NCBI GenBank assembly: GCA_001599975.1
Contig: BCIO01000006.1
Coordinates: forward strand, 863,587-927,586
Source of the DNA: Cystobasidiopsis lactophilus
Taxonomy: Eukaryota > Basidiomycota > Agaricostilbomycetes > Agaricostilbales > Chionosphaeraceae
Direction: 5' to 3'
Length of the DNA: 64,000 nt
Both the position numbers and the translations under genes were made by a program. Below the pieces are notes generated by a model that searched no databases, was not told where the DNA came from, and saw only the letters and a list, made by a program, of their open reading frames with translations. Shown in pieces: positions 53,378-63,195 of the stretch. The number at the start of each line of letters is the position of its first letter. Within the stretch, counting starts at the first letter, position 1.

Positions 53378-55091
53378 TCAAAAGCTGTCAGGGTCGACAA
53401 TTGAGAGAACGGCGTAAGCGTCGTTGATGGTGATTCCGAGAGCCGGGCCAAACGAGCCCACGCCGACCACTGTGATGTTCTTTTGAGGATGCGTGAACAT
53501 GAACTGGGTCTGGTGTAAGGAGATACTCGTGGGCTTGAGCTGGAAAAAAGGCACTAACCGAGCGGAACCCAAAGAAGGATCCATCATGCCCCTCTGAGGC
53601 ACCTCGTCAGCTTTACACGCACTTCCCAAAGTTAAAAGAAGAGCCCACGATAGCCGTTGAAGTTGACAGAAGCCAGGCCGTAGATGAGCTTGATGTAGTC
53701 GGGCGTTTCGGACCGGGCGAACGGCAGGCCTTGGAAGCGCTCCAGTTTGAGCTGCTCAGTGATGGCGTAGCCTCGGACAATGGATTCCACCCAGGTCTTC
53801 ATGTCGTACAAGGTGCTGACGATGGCTCCTCTGCAGCGTGTGACAAGACGTGAGACGAGCAGGTTGAGCAGTCTGGAGAAAAGGCTCGTACGATGCTCCG
53901 GCATTGGCAGGGTTAAAGTAGCTGACGTCTGCAATTCCAGTCGGATCGGAATTGAAGGGATAAAAGAAGTCTGCCACGAAAAGCGTGAGGCCTGCTTGTG
54001 ACACTTTGGCTTGAAAGAGCTCACATGCGCTAGGGTGCGGATCGGGCAGGACGAGGGTTGTTTCATTCGGATAGCTGGTCTCCGTCATGTTGAGCGGCAC
54101 CAGAAAGTTCTGGCTGATGTAGTCTGCTGCCGTCATGTTGGACACCTTTTCGACGATGTAGCCCAGCATGACCGTGTTCGTATTGGCTGTGTGTTTGTCA
54201 GCTTCGTTAAAAGGTAGCTTTGCGAAGGTCACTGACAGTAATTTGCCACCTGTGTGTCGCCGGGTGCAAAGTACGGCCTCTCCTTGATGACGGCAGCGAT
54301 CATCTCCGAGGTGGAGATGAACTTGGTAGGATCGTCGAGATACGGCCCCTCAGCAAATGCGGCGGTGGCAGAGTACTCGCTGCGAGCCAACCGCGTGAGA
54401 TTCAAGACACGGAAGCTGGACGCCTTGGAGCAGCTCACTAAACGCCAGAAGTCATGCTGTTCACGGCCATGAGATCCCCTCAAGTCGGAGTTTGACAAGA
54501 GACTCACGCCAGCATCTGCCTCACGGTGATCTTCTCGCCATAAGGGAAGGGGCCTTCTTTGCCATCGTAGAATTTGTTCCAGACCTATAGTGGTTTAGTC
54601 AAAAGTTGTCCCGGACATCAGGTCAAACTCGACGCACGTCATCCAAAGAAAGATGGCCATCCGTTATGAGCTTGAGGATGGCACTCCCAATGTAAGATTT
54701 GGTGTTCGAGGCTATACGCCAATGGTTGTCAATCCGGAACGTCTCGTTGCCTCCTGCACTCGGAAGTTCTGTGAGGATTCGCAGGACAGAAATCACTTAG
54801 CAATGACTGACCTATTTGTTGAACACCGAAGCTGGAGACGAGCGAACCATTAGGCGTGGACACCAGCAAAGCTCCACCAGGGCATGACCCGTTAGAAAGG
54901 GCTTGAGCAAAATAGGTGTTGATGGCATCAGAGATGTTAGAAGGCAAGGTCTTCACAGACAGAGAAGCATTTGCATTGTAGGCAGTATCGTTCACAAGCG
55001 GATAGGTCGGTGTGCTCGAGTTGTAGTACTGAGCATTCGCCAAATGGAGGACTCCCAAAGCTAGAACGCCGTAAATGCTCCTGAATGGCAT
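53378..55091 (-). CDS. Secreted beta-lactamase-family serine hydrolase
   Basis: Multi-exon secreted protein. The start at 55091 gives MPFRSIYGVLALGVLHLANA, a signal peptide, then an Asn-rich N terminus. SNGSCPGGALLVSTPNGSLV leads after an intron to FRIDNHWRIASNTKSYIGSA. SNTK is the catalytic S-x-x-K of class C beta-lactamases and D-Ala-D-Ala carboxypeptidases, and LKLITDGHLSLDDV follows. RPYFAPGDTQVANY splices to SNTNTVMLGYIVEKV, restoring the Y-S-N motif. The third motif is GHDGSFFGFRS near 53580, in place of KTG. The C terminus is NITVVGVGSFGPALGITIND, ending SIVDPDSF at 53378. All three active-site elements are present, so it is probably active. Fungal members are esterase- or peptidase-like; substrate unknown. 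Extracellular (inferred). Confidence 0.82.
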
Positions 55092-55871
55092 GGTCGCTTG
55101 CTCCAGAGAAGGTCCCAGCTCAAAGCTGTCCGCCGAGAGAGGGCATTGTCGATCCCTTTTGCCAAAGCGGTCTCACTCGGTTCGTGCCTGAGTCACTTCC
55201 GCAGCGTGCTTTGGCCATGCAGGACACGTTTGGGGAATGGTAGATGAGTTACTGTGAGCCATTTAAGCGATCCGAGGCCGTGGCTCGACCAGCTCCGTTC
55301 CAACAAGTTGGCCGCTGACGGCGAAGTGACCGGCCCACCAAAATTCACTTCTTGTCGCGTTTCTTTTCTGGCCTTGCATGTGGCTGTTGCTCTTTCCTGA
55401 TGTCGTGTCGTGACCGTCGCGGGGCATGCGTGCTCCGAGCTCATTTCAGCTTTCGCCGCAGTCCATTGATTAACGCTCTCGCCGGTGGAGAACTTCCTGT
55501 CCGGCTCTTTTGCTCCATTCATCGACTTCTGTGAGCTGAGGCTCCAGACGTGATGTCCGAGGAGCGGGTTTGGGCGTTTGCCGGGCGTCTCTCAATTGCT
55601 CTCTTCCCTTTAATTTCTGGCGGCCGCCACTTCCTTACAATCGATTTGCCACCGCCGCTGACTGATCTGCCTTGCGCTGCTTACTCTATTTAAGCGACAG
55701 TTCACTTCTCCACACGCGGCAGACCACCAGATATTTATCTTCTGGCGTTTGTCTGAACAGTGCGAACCGCATGCACTTCGATTTTTTCCCCACTAATGCA
55801 AGAGGGTGTCCGCGTCTCTGTCTTCCTACTCTTCTGTTCTCCTTCATCCAACTCCCCTGCCAGCACAAAAC
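55092..55871. other. Divergent promoter region, hydrolase / sugar transporter
   Basis: About 780 bases between divergent starts of a secreted hydrolase and a sugar transporter. A TATTTAAG element lies at about 55686-55693, some 180 bases before the transporter start, in a CT-rich context. Shared control of an extracellular hydrolase and a sugar importer is possible but speculative. Confidence 0.45.
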
Positions 55872-58636
55872 ATGGCGGCCGCTGTCGAACCCACCAAATC
55901 TGCCAAAGGCGATCTCGCTGAAGATCAAGGCCACCTCGAGCGCTTCGCTGGCCTTGCTGCGACTGACGATGTCAACCGAATCGAAGCCCCGGTCACTTGG
56001 AAGGCCTACTTGATTTGTGCTTTTGCTGCTTTTGGAGTACGTGCATTTGCTATCTACAAGAGCTTGAGTGCAAGGCTAACGTGTGGCCACCGCTCACAGG
56101 GCATCTTCTACGGCGTGAGCCCATTGTTTACCGAGAAGATATTGCCTCGTCTGACGTCCAAGCCGCCTCTTAGTACGACTCAGGATACATGTGAGCTCTC
56201 AGCGAGCAAGTCAGAAGCAGTCCTAACGGCAGGCCAACAGCAATGGTGTGACTGGCGCCAAAGTGTGAGGCCTTTCACTCCAAGAGGTGGCTTGATCTGA
56301 CCGAGACTCCAGCTTCATCCACATCATCGAGGGCAACGACGCGACCACTCTCACCAGCTCACACAACTCCCTCATCGTGTCCATCCTGGTAAGCGAGGAT
56401 CTCTTTGCCGCCTCTCCCGCTCTCCCGCTGACTGAGGATATGTCTCGCACAGTCTGCGGGCACCTTCTTCGGATCCATCAACGCCGGCGATATTGCGGAA
56501 TGGATAGGACGCAGGCCAACAATCATTTTAGGCTGCTTGATCTACATCGTTGGCTGTATCCTGCAGGCTGCGTCTCACGGATTGGGTCTGTTGGTCGCTG
56601 GGCGCTTCATTGCCGGTGAGTGGAATTGGTTCGTCTAGCTCGAATCCTTTCGTGCTCACACGTCCTTTTAAGGATGGGGCGTCGGCTATGTCAGTGCGAT
56701 TGTGAGGCTATCCTTTCCCGCGTCTTTCGCACTGGCTGATGCACTTGAACCAGATCATCCTTTACATGTGCGTCTTCTCTTCAGATTGAAGACTTTGGCT
56801 CATCATCTTCGACTGCAGGTCCGAGATCTGCGAGTCCCTCCTTTTTTATGGGCGCAGCTTCAACTCATGCCGTTCTAATGCAGGCCCCAGGAAGATCCGT
56901 GGCACTCTCGTTTCTGGCTACCAATTTTGCGAGCCTCCATTCCCGCTTGTGCTTCCCAGACGGGTCTGACCGAAGTGGACTCAGGTATCACCGTCGGCCT
57001 GCTCTTGGGTTTGTTTTTGCCGCTGCTGAACAAGGAACTTGCCATTCACCGTTCGTTCAGGTTCCATCGTCGACAATTACACCGAAAAGAGGAGCGACAC
57101 TGGATCTTACAGAATCCCCATCGCCATTCAATTTGCATGGGCGCTGATTCTGGCCGGAGGGCTCATTCTGCTGCCGGAGTCGCCCCGGTATGTCCCTTCA
57201 GCAGTCTTTTGCTGCCTTTGAACGCCTCATTCATCTATTCTCGCAGATATTTTGTGAAGAAGGGCCACACTGACAAAGCCCGCGAAGTTTTGGCCAGGTT
57301 TAGAGGCCAGCCCAAGGACTCTGTCTACGTCGAGACCGAGCTAGCGGAGATCATCGCCAACGAGGAATACGAGCGTCGACTCAACCCTGCAACCTCTTAC
57401 CTGGGCTCTTGGGCTGCGTGAGTGGACTTCTGATGCTGAGATTGTGCAGCTAACATCGACCGCGCCCACAGCTGCTTCTCGGGCAAGTACAGCGACCCGA
57501 CCTCCAACTGCCGCAAGACCTGGTTTGCGATTCTTCTGCAAATGTGGCAGCAGTGGACTGGCATGTGCGTTGCTTTCTCTCCTTGTTTCAGGGATTTGCT
57601 GACCTGTGGACTCTGCAGCAACTGTGCGTTTTGCTCACCGTCTGAGGGCCAACCTTGACGAGACCTCTTCCAGTCATCTTTTACTTCTCCACCCCCTTCT
57701 TGCAGTCCACAGGAGCCATCAAGGACGTACGTTGTGCCACCTTTGTGGCCCGCGCAGACTTACTGATAGCGGACGCAGACTTTCTTGATCAGTCTCATCT
57801 TCAACTTGATCAACGTGTGCTCTACTCCCTTGTCTTTTTGGGCCATGGAGAAGATTGGACGACGCCGCTTGCTCATCTGGGGTGCCGTTGGCATGTTCGT
57901 GTGCGAGTTCATCGTCGGCGTACGTTCCTCCTCTTGGGTCTCGAGCTTCAACGGCTTAGAAGGGGGATGTACAGATCGTTGGTGTCACCAAAGGTTTCAA
58001 CCATACGCATCTCAATGCGGATGGCGACACCCGAGCGAACAACGTCCCGGCCGTCAACGCTCAGATCGCCTTCATCTGCTTCTACATATTCTTCTTCGCC
58101 ACCACCTGGGGGCCCGCGGCCTGGGTCTGCATTGGCATGTGCTTCTTGGAAGATTCTTTGTGCTCAGCTCATTGTCCGATCGCAGGCGAGATCTTCCCTA
58201 TCCAAATTCGAGCTCGGGGCGTTGCGCTTGGAACGGCCTCGAACTGGTTTTGGAACTGGTACGCTGCCCCTTTGGTGGCTAAGACTCTTTTATTAATCAA
58301 CTTGCTCAGCATCATCGCCGTTATCACTCCTTACCTGGTGCACACCGACGAAGGCGACTTGAAGTCTAGCGTCTTCTTCCTCTGGGGTGGCACCTGTGTT
58401 ATGGGTGAGGATCCTGTTCGCGCTGCCGACAATTACTTATTAAATAAACAGGATGGCTCTATGCGTATTTTACGGTGCCCGAGACTAAGGGCCTGAGTCT
58501 AGAGCAGGTCGACCTCATGTTGGCCGAGAGCACGCCTCGCACCTCGGCTGCCTGGAGGCCCCACGAGACGTTTGTGCACAAGCTGCGCGAGGAGAAGCCT
58601 ACGGAAGTGCATGCAGAGAAGGAGGCTACCGAGTGA
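55872..58636 (+). CDS. MFS sugar transporter (sugar porter family)
   Basis: Many-exon 12-helix transporter. The start at 55872 gives MAAAVEPTKSAKGDLAEDQG. Seen: NAGDIAEWIGRRPTIILGCL (loop 2 G-R-R); VAGRFIAGWGVGYVSAI; MSEICPRKIRGTLVSGYQ (matching 'sE.aP...RG..v..yq'); RIPIAIQFAWALILAGGLIL followed by LPESPRYFVKKGH (PESPR); and WQQWTGIN (QQxTGxN). Then EKIGRRRLLIWGAVG, WVCIGEIFPIQIRARGVALG (E-x-x-P-x-x-x-R-x-x) and TVPETKGLSLEQVDLM (PETKG). The tail ends H..EKEATE at 58636. This is the complete signature set of fungal hexose or disaccharide proton symporters. Several exons are very short. Substrate unknown; plasma membrane inferred. Confidence 0.9.
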
Positions 58637-58731
58637 TAGTCATCCTGTTGGGTTTTGCCTTCGAACGATTTCATATGGACTATGGATTGCAACATGAAAT
58701 AAATGCCGCAGAGCCTAATTGAAGAGGGTGC

Positions 58732-59623
58732 TCAAACTTCGTAAATGGTTCGTGTTAGGTTAGCATTCAAGTGGGCACCACAGCCGTCATTGGAATAGAC
58801 GAGTGTCTCGACCATTAGAAGTAGTGCCTCCTGCATGCCGATCGTGGGCACGCCGTTCGTCCTTGGTTCTATATGACGACGGAGCTCCCTGGATTGTTCA
58901 TAGATCTGTGATAAAATGAGCCTTCAATTGTCCCAGCGGATGAAAGTCTCTTGCGTACGGCATTCATATAATCATCGGCTGCCGCGGCCAAAACATCCAG
59001 ACGAGTGTGGTTCGGTACCAGATCAATGTGGAAGTAGGCTGTCGCATCCAAGACTCCGTGCATGTAGCTGATGGCCCGAAGAAACTGCAACGAAAGCGTT
59101 ACTCTGGAACTCGGAGGCATGCACTCTTAGCAAACCCGAGGATGGTACGCTTCGACCTCCTTGACGAAATTCTCGTAGTCAGCTGGAGTGGCACCAGGAA
59201 GTCCAGCTTTGGTTGAAAGCTGGGTTTCTTTAGTGGTCAAATACACAACCTAACGCATCGAGCAACTTACTTGCTTCAGAACTGCGAGCGCGAAACCAAC
59301 ACCTTTATAGTGCCCTTTAACCCTTCGATAGGTGTTGCAAAACTCCTAAAAATCGTAGCAGAATGAGCCGCCTCAACCTTCCGCTTCAGTCGAGAGTGAA
59401 TGCGGACGATAAACATTGCTTTGGCAGCAGGCACCTTGTCTTTTTCACTTCCAACAACCGGGGATGGAACGTCGAGAAGGCCACTGGCTCAAAGAAGATT
59501 GTCTCTTAGTCAATCGGCGTAAAAGATGATGAACGATAAAATAGCTTGCCCGTGATGAGGCACAGGCGCGCGATTCGCTTTGTGCTCATCCATGGTGAGA
59601 GCGAGGGGAGAGTCGACTTTCAT
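58732..59623 (-). CDS. Tandem unknown family, member 1
   Basis: Six exons, about 215 residues, read with good splice sites throughout. The start at 59623 gives MKVDSPLALTMDEHKANRAP. A GC-AG intron appears to join VPHHG to LLDVPSPVVGSEKDKVPAAK. The next exon is EFCNTYRRVKGHYKGVGFAL followed by AVLKQ. Then LSTKAGLPGATPADYENFVK, and FLRAISYMHGVLDATAYFHI with DLVPNHTRLDVLAAAADDYM. The last exon is IYEQSRELRRHIEPRTNGVP, ending LTRTIYEV at 58732. Predicted mainly helical and soluble, with no signal peptide or membrane helix. No family recognised. Members 2 and 3 (60250-61296, 61747-62745) share exon order and the same splice positions. The clean frame across all introns argues it is functional. Confidence 0.65.
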
Positions 59624-60249
59624 AGCAGCTAACATCGCGAAAGCAAGCGGAAGTCGTGACGGAGGACAGAAGGAAGAGAGCCAAGAGACGCTGCCGCTGC
59701 TGCTCTCCTAGAGATCACCGCCCTCTACGTTGAAACGCGTACGCTCTGACGTCTCGTAAAGAACTGCATCTCAGGTTTCAAGGGCCTGAAGGTCATCCGC
59801 AAGACGCAGAGCAGCAGGTCGTGACAGAGCAGACGTCTTCTCGCGCGGCTGGAGCAGAAGCAACAGTCTCGGGCAGGGCCACAACTGAAGGAAGGACATC
59901 ACTTCATTCAAAGTACGCTCGTTGATGAGCAAATTATTCTCCAAGAATCACAAATTGGCTTGAGCAGGGCAAAGTCAAGGCTCGAGGCAGCAATTGAACT
60001 GCGCCCAGCGCGCCACCCAGCGGGAGGAGGAAGGATCCATAGTCAGTTTCCTGCATGATCTTCAGTCAAGGCCTGTATCAAGACAAAGGCGGTCTAGTGG
60101 CCGTCGCAAGCAGAGGGAAGCGCTGGGCTCCTGAGCCGAGGAGGCTGCCGTTGCCACGGCGCTGATGGTGGGCTCTTCACTCTTCCCTCAAGCGTGGTAT
60201 GGATCGTAGGACAGGCGTGGAAGAATTGAATGGAGTAGGCATATGGGTC
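59624..60249. other. Spacer between family members 1 and 2, carrying a repeated block
   Basis: About 630 bases. At about 60091-60180 lies a block starting GGCGGTCTAGTGGCCGTCGC that resembles one at about 61427-61530 in the next spacer. No coding frame supported. Confidence 0.45.
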
Positions 60250-61296
60250 TTATATAACAAAGCCATTGGTCTTATCCCAGCAAACCGCATTTGCCCCCTC
60301 CAACAAGGCCAGGCTGTGCTGGACATGTCCACTCTGCAAGATCGCCAGCTTCGTGGCATCATGTCCACCATGTAAAGCCTCTTTGCCCTGCCAAGCTTCT
60401 TGGACAATCTGTAGTCAAATACGATCAAGAGTCAATATAGAGAACCAGTCATGAAAGTCGCCAACCTGGCCAATGTAGTTGTAAGCAAGGCTTGCCTCAG
60501 CCTGGATTTCCGAATAGGAGGGTTCGGAAGAGCAGTGCGCCATCACTCTCCTCTCAACTGGTCCGATGTAGGCGAAGAGCTGGCGGTGGCAAAGTCATGA
60601 CCTCGAAGCCTCGCGCAGACCTAGACATACCTGACTTTGAATAATCTTGTCGAAGAATACGGTGCAATTTTTGGAAAGGACTTGAGTAGGAGCACTGCAG
60701 CAAAGGCCTGACTGGGAGGACATGAAGGTGCGCCTATGCGATGTCATGAACGTCCTACCTGTTTAAGCTCGTATAAGGCTTTTCCTATACCTACATAGGG
60801 TCCACCAGCTTGACGATACCAGGCACAGAGAGACTGGAGGGGCCAAAATAAGAAATGCAGCCTCCGATTCTAGGCGAAAGACCTTACCATAAAAGCCTTC
60901 TTCTCTTTTTTCTCTGTCTCCGAGAGGTTGAAGCGCTGAGGATGAGGAGACGCGTCCAAGCCGGCAGAAGGATCCAACATAACACCAGTGATTCCAGTAT
61001 TCATTGCTTCGCGGTCCAAGAGAGACGAGCGACTCCAGGTACGACATGATGCTCGCAAGGAGGCGAGGTGACTCGTTCTGTCTGCGACTCCATTTTACGT
61101 CCCTCTTTTGGATTCGCACCAGGTCTATGGTGCCTGAGGTCTTTCGCCTGAGGGGCAGTCGAAGAGCCGGGTTCCGAAGACTGCCAAGCTGCCCTTCGAA
61201 GCGTACCTTCCAGGCATTGGGGCACTGAGAGGGGAATATCAACAGCGGAGCAATTGCCAACTGCCTATACAGCGAGACTTGGGAGAAAGCAGCCAT
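60250..61296 (-). CDS. Tandem unknown family, member 2
   Basis: The 3' exons are clear. LSETEKKEKKAFM splices (donor GTAAGG near 60886, acceptor near 60837) to SLCAWYRQAGGPYVGIGKAL followed by YELKQ. Then SAPTQVLSKNCTVFFDKIIQ, LFAYIGPVERRVMAHCSSEP and SYSEIQAEASLAYNYIGQ. The last exon is IVQEAWQGKEALHGGHDATK, ending CWDKTNGFVI at 60250. Exon for exon this matches member 1: SLCAWYRQ...ALYELKQ against EFCNTYRR...ALAVLKQ, and the closing exon against IYEQSRELRRHI. The 5' part is uncertain. Candidate first exons include MAAFSQVSLYRQLAIAPLLI (61296) and a frame reading MNTGITGVMLDPSAGLDASP just before the SETEKKEKK block. Function unknown. Confidence 0.55.
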
Positions 61297-61746
61297 TGGA
61301 GGAATTGCAAGGCTGCAAGTCCGAGTCGAAGCAACGTTGATTGACAGGCAAAGGCCAGAGGCGAAGGCAGCCAGCTTGAACCAATCCTTATTGAAGCATT
61401 GCAGATGCGCTCTATCTTAACGGCTCAGCGGTCTAGTCGTCGTCCAAGGCCGAGAGGACCGCTAGGCGCCTGAGCCGAGGACTCGAGCCTGAGGATGAGG
61501 CCACTGCCGATGGTGGTCCCTCGACCGAGCTTCAGGCTTTTGCTACTCAAATGGCTTGCGGCGGTCTCAAGAGATGCTTGCGCACAGTTGCCGGTACTTC
61601 GGGGTAGATAAGTCGCTTTTGAAGGCCCGCCGCCACCAACAGAGCGACCCCTCAGGCTCTGTCGCTCGGGCAGGCTTACTGCGGAATGGGCTAGACTTTC
61701 AAAACGGTAGACTAGGAATGATGAGTGGTGTCAAGTTTGATCTGAA
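61297..61746. other. Spacer between family members 2 and 3, carrying the repeated block
   Basis: About 450 bases. At 61427-61530 a block beginning GCGGTCTAGTCGTCGTCCAA and containing GCGCCTGAGCCGAGGACTCG resembles the block at 60091-60180, which contains GCTCCTGAGCCGAGGAGGCT. No gene seen. Confidence 0.45.
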
Positions 61747-62745
61747 TCAAACCACGAAGTCTCCCGCGTCGTTCTTGCAAGCTGAGCATATTTCGTCCAG
61801 CTTCAACATTCCGAGTAGGTGCCCAACGTTGCCCTGCATAGTGGCGGATATCACGGGCGTGTCTTGAAGCAGAAGTCTTTTGAGCTCCTTCGCTTTCCTT
61901 ATCATCTACTGCAGGTCAGCATGCTTCGATATCGCCTTCGGGTGACTTACCACTTCCACGTATTTCAGGGCTGAGTCGCAATCGGGCTTGAACAGAATCT
62001 GATCAGGTACCAGAGCAGGCTGGTAGAACGCTATGGTTTGCAAAACCCCATTCATAAAACCAAGCTTGTGGAAGAGCTGCAAGCAGAACTTTCAGACGAG
62101 GAACTTCAGCAGTTGTAGCACGAGTCTCGTACTGAAGGGAGCTTATCAATGATGCCGTTGAAAAGCGCTAGGTAAAGATGGTTTTGTTGCCCGACTAAAC
62201 AGACATCGCCAAGCTGCAGACTGGAAATGAGTGATCTTGTACCCAGGTGACCAAGCGCCGTACCGTCTTGATTTGCTCAAAGGATAGTCCGAACTTGATA
62301 TTCCAGGCTTTAACCTTTTTGTAAGCGTCACAAAAAGCCTGGCATACCCTGACACGTTTTGCCACCGACGGTCGCCTTCAAGAGAAGATACACCCACCAC
62401 AAATCGGATCCTGTTCTGCTCCAATGTTTCGGCATGATCGTAATTGTGGCCCAGCGGAGGGTCCATGTTGGTGGTCGACCAGAAAGACGGAACGGAGGGC
62501 AAGGCAATGTCTAAGAAGAAGAAAGAAGGAGGCGATACTGTCTGCCTTGCCCGAAGGCGTCCAAAGGCCTCAATATCGCGTTGAATACGTCCCAACAGAA
62601 AGGGTAATTCACATCCGTCGGGACTCCTCGGCCGTCAAGTTGGACAATTCGAGCCAAAGATCAAATTCGACACTGTGGCCAAGAGACGACGACACGTCAC
62701 CGCCACCTAGGATGGACTAGAACTGGACAGAAGTAAAGAGAGCGT
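61747..62745 (-). CDS. Tandem unknown family, member 3
   Basis: Multi-exon. The 3' exons are clear: HAETLEQNRIRFVVGVSS, then AFCDAYKKVKAWNIKFGLSF followed by EQIKT. Next LQLGDVCLVGQQNHLYLALF with NGIIDKLPS, then LFHKLGFMNGVLQTIAFYQP followed by ALVPDQILFKPDCDSALKY. The last exon is MIRKAKELKRLLLQDTPVIS, ending KNDAGDFVV at 61747. Matches to member 1: AFCDAYKKVK against EFCNTYRRVK, and FMNGVLQTIAFYQPALVP against YMHGVLDATAYFHIDLVP. The N-terminal exons are less sure; a frame reading GGGDVSSSLGHSVEFDLWLE followed by LSNLTAEESRRM (about 62610-62700) is likely coding. No domain recognised; soluble, helical. Confidence 0.55.
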
Positions 62746-63195
62746 CCATCTTTGTCATTTCGGGAATGCCTTGGGGGCTGTATGGGTCGGTCGAGTGTGA
62801 ATCCCATTCGCCACCGTCACAAGGGGCAGCGAAATGTCTTGACACCGTGCGCTTGTAGGCGCCATATTATCAACAACAGGTCTCAAAAGCAGGTAGCTAT
62901 AGCAAATTATCCGCGAGGCTCGCAAGTCGACAAGTAGAGAGGCACGCGGGGATCCTCCCGCAGGCAGCATGAACAAAAGGATATTAGAAGTACGGCAGTT
63001 CATTGTAGGACGCGTTCACCAGCAAGAACTTCAGGGCACTCTGACAAGCCTTTTTGGGTAGGTCTAGCCGTCGTCCAGGACAGAGAGGGAGGATCCGATC
63101 AGATGCCGAAAAGTGCCACAAGTCGCGCGACCGAGGAAATTTGTCTCTCTCTCCGTCCCTCAGCTCTTCCTGTTCCCCATCCCTCCTTCCTCAAA
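62746..63195. promoter_or_regulatory. Divergent region with CT-rich ribosomal-protein-type promoter
   Basis: About 450 bases between family member 3 (minus) and the ribosomal protein gene (plus). Just upstream of the latter, 63142-63190 is almost pure pyrimidine (TTTGTCTCTCTCTCCGTCCC and continuing), typical of fungal ribosomal-protein promoters and 5' leaders. A weaker relative of the spacer block (GGTCTAGCCGTCGTCCAGGA) lies at about 63060-63079. Confidence 0.5.

Noticed and set aside
58740-63000. Initial reading of the region as a decayed pseudogene field
   Set aside because: Frames looked broken only because introns are short and frequent; once GT..AG pairs were applied the 3' exons of all three genes rejoined cleanly.
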